DNA of 64,000 nucleotides from Anaerolineae bacterium (GCA_022825675.1 JAJDWK010000072.1:1-64000); one strand, 5' to 3'. Shown: positions 9,942-19,815, counted from the stretch's first letter. Numbers and translations: made by a program. Notes: generated by a model from the letters alone, not told the origin.

Positions 9942-10951
9942 CCGCGCCAATCATCGAGCTGAAGAATGTCTATCGCCAATTCAAGAAGGGGCGCGAGCCC
10001 GTGCCCGTCTTGCAAGACATCAATTTCAGCGTCAACAAGCTGGAGTTCCTCTGCCTGGTTGGGGAGAGCGGCTGCGGCAAGACGACAACCGGCAAAATCA
10101 TCTGCGGTTTGCTGCCGCCCAGCAGCGGCGCGGTTGAGTTTGAAGGCAGGGACATCGCCCAGTTAAAAGGCGCTGACTACCGGCGCTTCCGCCGCGCCGT
10201 GCAAATTATTCATCAAGATCCTTATGCCTCGCTCAACCCGACGCAGACTGTCTTTGATATGTTGAGTTACCCGCTAAGCGCGCATAAACTGGCGCGGGGG
10301 CGGCGCGGCATCGCCCAGCGCGTGCGCGACCTGCTCGACCTTGTCGATTTGACGCCGGTCGAAGATTTCATCGACAAATACCCGCACCAACTCAGCGGCG
10401 GACAGCGGCAGCGCGTGAGCATCGCCCGCGCCCTCACCACAGAGCCGGCGGTCATCATCGCGGATGAAGCCGTCAGCATGGTGGATGTTTCCATCCGCAT
10501 TGGGCTGCTGCAGATGATGATGGACCTGCGCGACCGCCTGGATGTAACTATCGTCTTCATCACGCATGATTTGGCGCTCGCCAAATACTTCGCCTGGGAA
10601 GGGCGCATCGGCGTGATGTACCTGGGGCGGCTGGTGGAGCTGGGACCAACGCAGCGCCTCATCGGGTCGCCGCAGCACCCCTACACCCGCGTTTTGCTGT
10701 CGGCAATTCCCGAGCCCGACCCGGAAAAAACGCGCAACAAAGAGCACATCAAACTGCGCAGCGAAGACATCCCGCGTTTGACCGATTTACCCGCGGGCTG
10801 TACCTTTCACCCCCGCTGCCCCTGGTACGAAGAAGGCTTGTGCGACAGCGCCGTGCCCGAATTGCTGATCCCGCGGGGGCTGGATGGCGGCGTAAAAGTC
10901 GCCTGCCTGCCGCTGGAACACGGGAAGGAATTAAAGCTGCATGAGTCCTGA
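9938..10951 (+). CDS. ABC transporter ATP-binding protein, DppF/OppF type
   Basis: [46 protein letters not shown]. Confidence 0.95.
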   Translation: MTAPIIELKNVYRQFKKGREPVPVLQDINFSVNKLEFLCLVGESGCGKTTTGKIICGLLPPSSGAVEFEGRDIAQLKGADYRRFRRAVQIIHQDPYASLNPTQTVFDMLSYPLSAHKLARGRRGIAQRVRDLLDLVDLTPVEDFIDKYPHQLSGGQRQRVSIARALTTEPAVIIADEAVSMVDVSIRIGLLQMMMDLRDRLDVTIVFITHDLALAKYFAWEGRIGVMYLGRLVELGPTQRLIGSPQHPYTRVLLSAIPEPDPEKTRNKEHIKLRSEDIPRLTDLPAGCTFHPRCPWYEEGLCDSAVPELLIPRGLDGGVKVACLPLEHGKELKLHES

Positions 10952-11123
10952 ACTACTGAAGATATTTTATCGGGTAGCGGTCTTCCTCGTCGTGGTTTCC
11001 CTCGGGCTGCTGTTTATTGTGCCGGCGGACAGCGCCGAATATGTTGTAACTTGGATGTCGCTTTTTGTTGGCGCGCTGCTGCTCGTGCTGGTGCTATTTG
11101 TCAACTGGTTCAGCAACCGCTGA
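10941..11123 (+). CDS. Small (60 aa) two-TM membrane protein
   Basis: MSPELLKIFYRVAVFLVVVSLGLLFIVPADSAEYVVTWMSLFVGALLLVLVLFVNWFSNR; overlaps the dppF end, co-directional in the operon. Confidence 0.65.
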   Translation: MSPELLKIFYRVAVFLVVVSLGLLFIVPADSAEYVVTWMSLFVGALLLVLVLFVNWFSNR

Positions 11124-11151
11124 TGCCAGCGCCGCGCGCCGAGAAGCTGCT

Positions 11152-12108
11152 ATGGCGGAAGACCTAAGCATCGGGCTGGATATCGGCGGCACCAAGATGG
11201 CATTTGTGCTCGCCGACCGTGGCGGGAATGTGCATGCCGCCCGCACGCTGCCGACCAACAGCCACCAAGGCATCGACGATACTCTGGCGCGCATCACGCG
11301 GGAAGTCAATCTTTTCATCGAAGCGCATCGCGGCATCCGCGGGCTGGGAATCGGCTTGCCGGGTCCGGTAGATGCCGCGCGCGGCATCGCCTTAAAAGCG
11401 GCGAACCTGGGCTGGGAACATGTCGCCATCCGTGATGCGCTATGCTGGCGGCTGGCGAAACCGCTGCCCATTTATGTTGAAAATGATGTTTCTGTTGGCG
11501 CTATCGGCGAGCAGCTCTTTGGCAGCGCCCAGGGCTTAGGCAATTATGTGTATCTGGCAATCGGCACCGGCTTGGGCGGCGCGGTGATGCTGAATAATCA
11601 GCTTTTGCGCGGCGCTACCCATGCGGAGATGGAAATTGGGCATATTTCGCTGGACCCGGTTGCGGGGCGTCCCTGCGCCTGTGGCGGGCGCGGCTGCCTC
11701 GAAATGTCGATATCGGGCAAGGGCTTGCTGGCTAGCGCGCGTGAATTCCGGGCAGAATATCCCGAGAGCAGGCTGCATGCCGCGCCCATCACAACCCGCG
11801 CGGTACTCCGCCAGGCGGAAGCGGGCGACCCGCTGGCGCTTCACGCATTGGACGAAGCGGCGGCTGCCCTCGGCATCGCCTGCGCCTGGTGCGCCAACCT
11901 CTTTAATCCAGAACTCATCCTGTTGGGCGGCGGCTTGGCGCATGCCTGTTATCATTTGATAGAAAGCAAGGCGCGGCGCGTGATGGCTGCCCACAGCCTG
12001 AAAATGAACTTCGATGCCGCCCGGCTCGCGCTCGCCCAGTTGAAGGACGCGGCGCTGGGCGCGGCGGCTCTGGTCTGGTATCAGCAAAACACGGAGGCAA
12101 GCCTATGA
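11152..12108 (+). CDS. ROK family sugar kinase/regulator-type protein
   Basis: SIGLDIGGTKMAFVLAD, GIGLPGPVD, ENDVSVGAIGE, CACGGRGCLE. ATG 11152 preferred over track start 11065. Confidence 0.92.
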   Translation: MAEDLSIGLDIGGTKMAFVLADRGGNVHAARTLPTNSHQGIDDTLARITREVNLFIEAHRGIRGLGIGLPGPVDAARGIALKAANLGWEHVAIRDALCWRLAKPLPIYVENDVSVGAIGEQLFGSAQGLGNYVYLAIGTGLGGAVMLNNQLLRGATHAEMEIGHISLDPVAGRPCACGGRGCLEMSISGKGLLASAREFRAEYPESRLHAAPITTRAVLRQAEAGDPLALHALDEAAAALGIACAWCANLFNPELILLGGGLAHACYHLIESKARRVMAAHSLKMNFDAARLALAQLKDAALGAAALVWYQQNTEASL

Positions 12109-13526
12109 GAATCGCCATCGCCGGCATCGCGACCGAAAGCTGCACCTTTTCCCCGCTGCCAACACGCCTTGCCGACTTCCGCCTGATGCGCCCGGGCGCG
12201 CCCGAATTCGCGGCGCTCTATCCTTTCCTGGCAGACTACCCCGATGTCGAATTCCTCGGCACTTTGACGGCAAAAGCGATGCCCGGCGGACCGGTAGAAG
12301 CTGCCGCTTACAGCGCCATCAAGGACGAGATCCTTGAGAAAATCGCCGCTCTGCTGCCCTTAAACGGCATCTACCTCGATATGCACGGCGCGATGCATGT
12401 CCTTGGCATGCAGGACGCCGAGGGAGATTTCTACGCGGCGCTGCGCGCTTTGGTCGGCGCGGATTGCCTGCTTGCCGCCAGTTACGATTTGCACGGCAAT
12501 GTCTCCGAGCGCATCATGGCGCATTTGAATATCATCACTGGCTATCGCACCGCGCCCCACATCGATTATTTGCAGACTCGCGCCCGCGCGGTCGCCCTTT
12601 TGACGCGCTGCCTGCGGGACAATATCCGCCCGCGTAAAGCCTTCGTCAAAATCCCGCTGGGGCTGCCGGGCGAAAAAACCAGCACTGAATGGGAGCCCGG
12701 GAAGTCCATCTACGCGGCGATCCCGGCAGAAATAGACGGCAAGCGCGTCCTGGATGCCACCCTGCAAGTCGGCTATGTCTGGGCGGATGAACCGCGCATG
12801 ACCGCCTGCGCCATCGCCCTGGGGCAGGATGAAGCGGCGATTGCGGCGGCGGCGGCGCGGCTCGCGCAAGGCTTTTGGCAGCGCCGCGCTGATTTCCGCT
12901 TCGGCGTCGAGGCGCTTTCTGTTGATGATTGCATCAATCGCGCGCTGGCGGCGGAAGCGCAGCCCGTGCTCATCAGCGATTCTGGCGATAATCCCACCGC
13001 TGGCGGCGTCGGCGACATCAGCTATTTTCTGGAGCGCGCCCTCGCTTTGAACCCGCCCAATCTGCTCTACGCCAGCATTGCCGATGCCGCCGCCGTGAAA
13101 ATATGCCAGGCGGCTGGCAGCGGTACCGAAGTCAGCCTGGAGCTGGGCGGCAAGCTGGATACGGCAAATGGGTGCGCCCTGCCCGTGCGCGGCATCGTCG
13201 AAACCCTCAAAGCTGACGAAATGAATCCACAGGCGGTGCTGAAGATTGGCGGCATCCGCGTGATACTCACGGCGAAGCGCACTGCCTTCCATCGCCGGCA
13301 GCAATTCCTTGAGCTAAATCTGCTGCCGGAAGCCCAGCGGATTATCGCCGTCAAAATTGGCTATTTGGTGCCGGAGCTCAAAGCGATGGCAAAAGAGGCA
13401 TACCTGGCGCTGTCCCCGGGCGCTGTCAATCAGGATATTACTGCCCTGCCCTTTCATCAGATTCAGCGCCCCTGCTATCCCTTTGACGCGGCGATGGAAT
13501 GGTCGCCGACTGTGCAAATGTATTGA
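12105..13526 (+). CDS. M81 family (MlrC-like) metallopeptidase
   Basis: MRIAIAGIATESCTFSPLPT, DMHGAMH, YDLHGN, RTAPHIDYLQTRARA, SDSGDNPTAGGVGD. Confidence 0.88.
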   Translation: MRIAIAGIATESCTFSPLPTRLADFRLMRPGAPEFAALYPFLADYPDVEFLGTLTAKAMPGGPVEAAAYSAIKDEILEKIAALLPLNGIYLDMHGAMHVLGMQDAEGDFYAALRALVGADCLLAASYDLHGNVSERIMAHLNIITGYRTAPHIDYLQTRARAVALLTRCLRDNIRPRKAFVKIPLGLPGEKTSTEWEPGKSIYAAIPAEIDGKRVLDATLQVGYVWADEPRMTACAIALGQDEAAIAAAAARLAQGFWQRRADFRFGVEALSVDDCINRALAAEAQPVLISDSGDNPTAGGVGDISYFLERALALNPPNLLYASIADAAAVKICQAAGSGTEVSLELGGKLDTANGCALPVRGIVETLKADEMNPQAVLKIGGIRVILTAKRTAFHRRQQFLELNLLPEAQRIIAVKIGYLVPELKAMAKEAYLALSPGAVNQDITALPFHQIQRPCYPFDAAMEWSPTVQMY

Positions 13527-13649
13527 TGCCAGAGGCTGACTATCAAATGGTAATTCATATATGGCGCAATTGCCGCAAGAGTTGGTATACTCACAGCGCT
13601 TGATTGTTCGCATCAAAATCATTTCCGTTCACAGATTCAGGAGCATGCC

Positions 13650-15377
13650 ATGAAGAAGTTAGTCAGAGTCCTTTTTGTCCTGGTGCTGCTTTCGCTTGCG
13701 GTCCTCACTGGCGCGCAAGACGGGGGCATTCTCATCGGGACGAATTTTGGTGGCGACCCCACCAATATGAACCCGCTCATCTCCAACAACACCGTTGAGC
13801 TCGGCTTAAACGAGTTCCTCTTCCCCAGCCTGTATAATATCGACCCGGAAACCCGCGCCCCGATGAAGGCCGGGCGCAACGACCAGGACAATGGCCTCGC
13901 CCTGGACTGGACGATATCCGATGATGGCTTGGTCTACACCTTTACCCTGCGCGATGACATCACCTGGAACGATGGCGTGCCGGTAACCGCGCACGATTAT
14001 CAATTCACCTTTGACGCCCTCGCCAGTGGCGAGACCTCCTCGCCGCGCACCGATGTGCTGCAAAGCGTCGAGAGCGTGGAAGCCGTCGATGACACCACCA
14101 TCGTCGTCACCTTGAAGCTCGCCTCCTGCCGTGTCATCGAAGAGCTTGATGACTTCGGCATCTTGCCCAAGCACATCATCGAGCCGATGGTCGCCGATGG
14201 CTATGCCGCGATTGACGAATTGGAATACAACAAGAACCCCAGCGTTACCGCTGGCGTCTTCAACTTTGGCGCGCTGGTGCCAGACCAGCAGACCAGCCTC
14301 GTGCGCAACGACAACCACTGGATGCCGGTGTCTCCCGAAGGCTACATCATCCGCAATGTGCCCGACCAAATTGTGGGCATCGAGCAGTTCCTGGCGGGCG
14401 AAGCCAACTCGGTGGGCACGGCTGGCTCGGCTTCGGTGCCGCAGCCGCGCATGCAGGAATTCCGCGACCGCGCCGAAGCGGGAGAATTCCAGATTTATGA
14501 ATATGTCGATGACGGCTTGACCTTTGTCGGCTTCAACCTCGCCGACCGCAGCAATCCCGTCAACGGTTTGGATGATGACGGCAACATTGTCGACCAAGGC
14601 AAGCACCCGCTCTTCGGCGATGCGCGCGTGCGTCAAGCGCTCGCCCAAGCGGTGAACTATACCGATATCATCGAAGGCGCGGCGGAAGGCGAAGCGGTGC
14701 AAGTCAACAGCTTCGGCACGCCGGCGCTCTGGGGCTATGATGCCAGCATCGAGCCTTGGCAATACAACCCCGATGCCGCGCTGGCGCTGCTGGCGGAAGC
14801 CGGCTTTGTCGATCACGATGATGACGCCTCAACGCCGCTGGTCGCTACCGAAGACGCGCTCTATGCCGAGGCAGGCATGGAATTCAGCTTTGAATTGCTG
14901 ACCAATTCCGGCAATGTTGTGCGCGAAGCCGCTGGCACCATCATCCAGGATCAGCTGGGGCAAATCGGCATTGATGTCGATTTCCAAACGCAGGAATTTG
15001 GCGCTTTGGTGCAATTTCTGCTCGGGCAAGATTTTGACGCCATCATGATAGGCTTCACCAACCTCGACCAGGATACGGACGCGCGCAATGTCTTCACCCC
15101 GGTTGGCGACTTGGTCGGCGGCGGCTTCAACTTCGTCTCCTACAGCAATGACCGCGTAACCGAGCTTTATGATGAAGCGCTCGCCCTGCCAGGCTGCGAG
15201 CTGACAGAGCGGCAAGCGCTGTATCACGAAATCAGCCGCATCCTGCACGAAGACCTGCCTTGGTGGTGGCTCTTCGCTCCCTTCTCCATGTATGCGGAAG
15301 CCAACTCGGTGCAGAATTGGATGCCCTACGCCGAAACCCGCTACGCCAACATGGCTGATATCGCCATCAGCCCCTAA
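13650..15377 (+). CDS. ABC transporter substrate-binding protein, family 5
   Basis: Signal peptide; YTFTLRDDITWNDGVPVTAHDYQFTFDAL; VRQALAQAVN. Confidence 0.93.
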   Translation: MKKLVRVLFVLVLLSLAVLTGAQDGGILIGTNFGGDPTNMNPLISNNTVELGLNEFLFPSLYNIDPETRAPMKAGRNDQDNGLALDWTISDDGLVYTFTLRDDITWNDGVPVTAHDYQFTFDALASGETSSPRTDVLQSVESVEAVDDTTIVVTLKLASCRVIEELDDFGILPKHIIEPMVADGYAAIDELEYNKNPSVTAGVFNFGALVPDQQTSLVRNDNHWMPVSPEGYIIRNVPDQIVGIEQFLAGEANSVGTAGSASVPQPRMQEFRDRAEAGEFQIYEYVDDGLTFVGFNLADRSNPVNGLDDDGNIVDQGKHPLFGDARVRQALAQAVNYTDIIEGAAEGEAVQVNSFGTPALWGYDASIEPWQYNPDAALALLAEAGFVDHDDDASTPLVATEDALYAEAGMEFSFELLTNSGNVVREAAGTIIQDQLGQIGIDVDFQTQEFGALVQFLLGQDFDAIMIGFTNLDQDTDARNVFTPVGDLVGGGFNFVSYSNDRVTELYDEALALPGCELTERQALYHEISRILHEDLPWWWLFAPFSMYAEANSVQNWMPYAETRYANMADIAISP

Positions 15378-15394
15378 CATGTAATCAGTTTTGT

Positions 15395-15427
15395 AAGGGC
15401 GCGCCGGCCTAATGCTGGCGCGCCCTT
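15395..15427 (+). other. Strong intercistronic hairpin between SBP and permease
   Basis: AAGGGCGCGCCGGC-CTAAT-GCTGGCGCGCCCTT: 14-bp stem with one G.U pair; only a short T run after it. Confidence 0.88.
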
Positions 15428-15462
15428 TGCCAATCCCGCGCCACGGAGCCGCCGGAATTCTC

Positions 15463-16545
15463 ATGATAAAATACATTATTCGCCGCCTTGTGCAGTCCAT
15501 CCCGACATTTTTTGGCATTACTGTCTTGTCTTATCTGCTGCTGTGGCTGGCACCGGGCAGCGTCATCGAGCGCCTGTATTTCGCCCCCAATATCAAGGCG
15601 GAGACGCGGGCGCAGCTCGCCGCCCAGCTGGGCATTGACGACCCTTTCCATATTCAATATCTGCGCTGGCTTCTCGGTGATGATTGGCTGCGCTGGGATG
15701 CCGATGGCGATGGCATCGCCGACAGCGCCTTCACCCCGCTTGCCCAGTTGGACGAAGATGGCGATGGCATCCCCGAAGCACCGGGCGATAATTACGGCAT
15801 ATTACGCGGCGACTTCGGGGTTTCTTTTGTCAAGAAGCAAGCGGTAATGGATGTCTTGCTGGCGAATCTGCCCGCCACGCTTGAGTTGGGCATCGCCGCG
15901 ATTTTGACAGCAATTGCGATTGGCATCCCTGTCGGCGTACTTTCCGCCGTGACCCGCGGGCGCTTCTTTGACAATGCCTCCCGCGTGATGGCGGTCATCT
16001 TTGATGCCGTTCCTAATTTTTGGCTGGGCTATATCCTGCTGTTTATTTTTGCCGTTGAATTACGATGGGTGCCGGTTGGCGGGCGCTGTGTGCCCAATCT
16101 TTATGGGCTCTGCCCGTCCCTCTTCGAGCGCTTGATTTATCTGCTCTTGCCCACGATTGTATTCGCCGCCGGTTTTATCGCGCTGTTTTCGCGTTATGTG
16201 CGCACTTCGACGCTTGAAGTGCTCAATCAAGATTACATCCGCACCGCCCGCGCCAAAGGGCTGGCGCCGCAGGTGGTGAACTTCCGCCATGCCATGCGCA
16301 ACGCCATGATTCCAGTCGCCACTTTGCTGGGTCCCATCATCACCAATGTCTGGGCAGGCGCGATTGTCATCGAGACCGTCTTCGCTTGGCCCGGCGTGGG
16401 GCGCATCGCCTTCAACTCGGCGATTCAGCAGGATTACCCGGTTGTGATGGGCATTGTTATCTTCGCCTCGCTGGGCACTATCCTGGGCTTCCTGCTCTCG
16501 GATGTGCTTTATGTGCTCATCGACCCGCGCATCCGCATCTATTAG
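15463..16545 (+). CDS. ABC transporter permease, DppB type, with Asp/Gly-rich Ca-binding-like insertion
   Basis: MIKYIIRRLVQSIPTFFGITVLSYLLLWLAPGS; NQDYIRTARAKGLAPQVVNFRHAMRNAMIPV; YVLIDPRIRIY. Confidence 0.92.
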   Translation: MIKYIIRRLVQSIPTFFGITVLSYLLLWLAPGSVIERLYFAPNIKAETRAQLAAQLGIDDPFHIQYLRWLLGDDWLRWDADGDGIADSAFTPLAQLDEDGDGIPEAPGDNYGILRGDFGVSFVKKQAVMDVLLANLPATLELGIAAILTAIAIGIPVGVLSAVTRGRFFDNASRVMAVIFDAVPNFWLGYILLFIFAVELRWVPVGGRCVPNLYGLCPSLFERLIYLLLPTIVFAAGFIALFSRYVRTSTLEVLNQDYIRTARAKGLAPQVVNFRHAMRNAMIPVATLLGPIITNVWAGAIVIETVFAWPGVGRIAFNSAIQQDYPVVMGIVIFASLGTILGFLLSDVLYVLIDPRIRIY

Positions 16546-16554
16546 GAGCCGCTG

Positions 16555-17463
16555 ATGCAGGCTGACGATAGAAAGCTGAAACTCGACGCGGAAGCCATAT
16601 TAAGCAGCCGCTCGCTGACAGATTTGGCGTTGGCGCGGCTCTGGCGTGACCGGCTGTCGATGATAGCGATTGGCATATTGTTTGTATTAACAGCCGCTTC
16701 CATCGCCGCCCCGCTGATTACTGGCTGGCTCAATGTCGACCCCAACACCACTGACGCCTCGGCATCCAAATATCTGCCGCTGTTTAGCGAGGGACATCCG
16801 CTGGGCACGGACAATCTGGGGCGTGACCATCTGGCGCGGCTGCTCTACGCGGGGCAGGTTTCCTTGTTCATCGGCTTCATGTCGGCATTTCTGGCGCTGG
16901 TGATTGGCGTAACCCTCGGCATCCTCACTGGCTATTACGGCGGCATCATCGACGACCTCGTCAACTGGATTATCACCACGCTCAATTCCATTCCCGTGCT
17001 CGTCCTGCTCATCGTGATTTCCGCCGTCTTCAAGCCGACAGCGGAAGCGTTGATACTCATCATCGTGCTCATCACCTGGACGCCAACCACACGGCTGGTG
17101 CGCGGCGACACCCTGTCCATCCGCTCCCGCGAGTACATCGTCAGCGCCCATGCCATCGGCGCTTCCGACTTCCGCGTGATGCAGGTGCACATCCTGCCCA
17201 ATGTCTTCTCGCTGATGGTGGTCACGCTGGCGCGCAACATCGGCATCGTCATGCTTATCGAGGCGGCGCTAAGCTTCCTCGGGCTTGGCGTGCAGCCGCC
17301 CACCGCCACCTGGGGCAATATGCTCAGCAAGTCAGGACAATTCATCACCAAAGCGCCGCATCTGATGATACTCCCCGGCTTGCTGATAACGATTGTTGTG
17401 CTCTGCCTTTATATCATCGGCGATGGATTGCGCGATGCCTTCGACCCGACCACCACCGTCTGA
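16555..17463 (+). CDS. ABC transporter permease, DppC type
   Basis: GHPLGTDNLGRDHLARLLYAG; REYIVSAHAIGASDFRVMQVHILPN; GDGLRDAFDP. Confidence 0.93.
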   Translation: MQADDRKLKLDAEAILSSRSLTDLALARLWRDRLSMIAIGILFVLTAASIAAPLITGWLNVDPNTTDASASKYLPLFSEGHPLGTDNLGRDHLARLLYAGQVSLFIGFMSAFLALVIGVTLGILTGYYGGIIDDLVNWIITTLNSIPVLVLLIVISAVFKPTAEALILIIVLITWTPTTRLVRGDTLSIRSREYIVSAHAIGASDFRVMQVHILPNVFSLMVVTLARNIGIVMLIEAALSFLGLGVQPPTATWGNMLSKSGQFITKAPHLMILPGLLITIVVLCLYIIGDGLRDAFDPTTTV

Positions 17464-17470
17464 AGCCGCG

Positions 17471-18529
17471 TCAGTCCGTCAAAAACTTGTAGACCGTTGT
17501 TGATCTGAACTGCTGGTTTTGCCGCAGCATTGTTGAAGGGAATTGCGGCTGATTCGGGGAATCGGGGAAGTGCTGCGTCTCCAGCGCCAAGCCATCGCTC
17601 TGCCGATAGAGGCGGCCGCTCGCCCCAACCAGCGTTGTATCCAGCACATTGCCCGCATAGAATTGCAGCCCGGGCTCAGTCGTGAACACTTCCATAATCC
17701 GTCCCACCCGCGGCTCATAGACGCGCGCGGCAAATGCCAGCGCGTCTTCCGCCAAGCCAGCGCGATTCAATACAAAATTGTGGTCATAGCCTTTCGCCTG
17801 CAAGATTTGGCTATGGTTAGAGCGGCTGCCCGCTCCCAGCGCTTTCGGCTTGCGGAAGTCGAAGGGCGTGCCGGCAACTGCCGCCAGCTCGCCAGTAGGA
17901 ATCTGCCCGGCGTCTGTGGGCGTGTAGCGGTCGGCATTTATCGTGACTATATGGTCATAAATCGCGCCTTCACCCTCGCCCAGCAGGTTGAAATAGCTGT
18001 GATTCGTCAAGTTGAGCACCGTCGGCGCGTCCGCTTCCGCCGAGTACTCGATGCGTAATGCGTTCTCTTCGCTGAGATGGTAGCGCACCGTCACCTCAAG
18101 CGCGCCGGGGTAGCCTTCTTCGCCGTCCGCGCTGTGATAGCGCAGTTCAAGCGTATCAGCGCGCAAGGCACGGGCGCGCCAGACGCGCTTGTCAAAACCA
18201 CGAATGCCGCCGTGCAGGGCATTGCCGCCATCGTTGGTGGCGAGCTGATAGTCGACGCCATCAAGCGAGAATTTGCCGCCGGCGATGCGGTTGGCATAGC
18301 GCCCGGTTATCGCGCCGAAATAGGGATGCCCCGCTTCATACTTCGCCAGACTATCAAAACCCAGCGCCACATTCGCCAGCCGCCCGTGACGATCGGGCAC
18401 CGAAATCGAAGTGAGTATCCCGCCGAAGGTAATCGCCTTGACTTGTATGCCGCTGGAATTGCGGAGCGTATATTCTTCAACCGCTTCGCCAGCGGCGGTT
18501 CTGCCGTATTCGCGCATTGTATTGTCCAT
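17471..18529 (-). CDS. galM: Aldose 1-epimerase (galactose mutarotase)
   Basis: GRYANRIAGGKFSLDGVDYQLATNDGGNALHGG; NLTNHSYFNL; GLQFYAGN. Track ORF begins at 18550. Confidence 0.92.
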   Translation of the reverse strand: MDNTMREYGRTAAGEAVEEYTLRNSSGIQVKAITFGGILTSISVPDRHGRLANVALGFDSLAKYEAGHPYFGAITGRYANRIAGGKFSLDGVDYQLATNDGGNALHGGIRGFDKRVWRARALRADTLELRYHSADGEEGYPGALEVTVRYHLSEENALRIEYSAEADAPTVLNLTNHSYFNLLGEGEGAIYDHIVTINADRYTPTDAGQIPTGELAAVAGTPFDFRKPKALGAGSRSNHSQILQAKGYDHNFVLNRAGLAEDALAFAARVYEPRVGRIMEVFTTEPGLQFYAGNVLDTTLVGASGRLYRQSDGLALETQHFPDSPNQPQFPSTMLRQNQQFRSTTVYKFLTD

Positions 18530-18736
18530 TCGATACCGATGTTTACCCAAAGATAATAACGCAGTTTCAAGCCAAGCATTTGCGGGTTTGGGGATTATCG
18601 TGGGAAAATCTCGGTGCCTCGGTGGCAGATTTTAGGCGACCAACCGGGTCTCCCCTACGGCTTGGCATGTTGTGAGGGTATGATACAAAGGGAAAGCTAC
18701 AATGGACGGCAGATGCCAAAGGACTGGGAGGCACTC

Positions 18737-19774
18737 ATGAAATATCGCGCACTGGGACGCAGCGGGGTGATGGTCAGCGAGCTCTGCCTCGGCTGTATGA
18801 ACTTCGGCAATCCAACGCCGGAAGCGGAAAGCTTCGACATGATCGACCGGGCGCTAGACGCTGGCATCAATTTCTTCGATACCGCAAATGTCTATTCCCG
18901 CGGCGGCAGCGAGACCACAGTCGGCAAGGCTTTGCGGCGCAATGGCAAGCGCGAGCGCATCGTGCTGGCGACAAAAGTGCATGGGCGCATGGATGATGAC
19001 GATATCCTGGCAGCGGGCAACAACCGCCGCCACATCATTCAAGCCTGCGAGGCGTCGCTGCGCCGCTTGCAGACGGACTATATCGATCTCTATCAATTGC
19101 ACCGCCCCAACCACGACATCCCGATTGACGAGACCTTGCGCGCCTTGGACGATTTGATCCGCGCGGGCAAAGTTCGCTACATTGGTACCAGCTCTTTCCC
19201 CTCATGGCGCGTGCTGGAATCGCTGTGGGTGGCGAAGGAGCTGGGGCTGAACCGCTTCGTCAGCGAACAGCCGCCATACCATTTGCTCGACCGCAGCATC
19301 GAGCGCGAGATGATACCGATGGCGCAGTCCTACGGCTTGGCGATACTCCCATGGTCACCGCTGGCGCGCGGCTTCCTCACTGGCAAATACCGCCGCGGCG
19401 AGCCCATCCCAGGCGACAGCCGCTTCGGCAGCGATGCCGGGCGCGGCGCCGCCACCGAACACCGCCGTGACCAGCATTTCACCGACCGCCCCTTCGATAT
19501 TCTCGACCTCGTCGAAGCGATGGCAGCGGAAAAAGGCTGCAGCCCCAGCCAACTCGCCCTTGCCTGGGTCAACAGCAAGCGCGGCGTCACCAGCCCTATC
19601 ATTGGACCCCGCACCATGGCGCACCTGGTTGACAATCTCGGCGCAATCAATGTCGAATTGTCGGCGGAAGATCACGCGCGTTTGGATGCGCTTGCCGAGC
19701 CGGAACTGGCGACTGTGCCCTACTATCACGGCAGGATGATCAACTTCCAGCCCAACACCTACGGCTGGCTCTAA
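18737..19774 (+). CDS. Aldo/keto reductase
   Basis: MKYRALGRSGVMVSELCLGCMNFG; INFFDTANVYSRGGSE; YIDLYQLHRP. ATG 18737 preferred. Confidence 0.93.
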   Translation: MKYRALGRSGVMVSELCLGCMNFGNPTPEAESFDMIDRALDAGINFFDTANVYSRGGSETTVGKALRRNGKRERIVLATKVHGRMDDDDILAAGNNRRHIIQACEASLRRLQTDYIDLYQLHRPNHDIPIDETLRALDDLIRAGKVRYIGTSSFPSWRVLESLWVAKELGLNRFVSEQPPYHLLDRSIEREMIPMAQSYGLAILPWSPLARGFLTGKYRRGEPIPGDSRFGSDAGRGAATEHRRDQHFTDRPFDILDLVEAMAAEKGCSPSQLALAWVNSKRGVTSPIIGPRTMAHLVDNLGAINVELSAEDHARLDALAEPELATVPYYHGRMINFQPNTYGWL

Positions 19775-19786
19775 ACACGGCAAGCG

Positions 19787-19815
19787 GGAGGCGGCTTCAG
19801 CGCGATGCCGCCTCC
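19787..19815. terminator. Bidirectional terminator-like hairpin between convergent genes
   Basis: GGAGGCGGC-TTCAGCGCGAT-GCCGCCTCC followed by TTCTTT on plus; overlaps the stop codon of the convergent gene. Confidence 0.6.

Noticed and set aside
13806-14816. 336-aa minus-strand ORF
   Set aside because: Antisense to the second SBP gene; no domain pattern.
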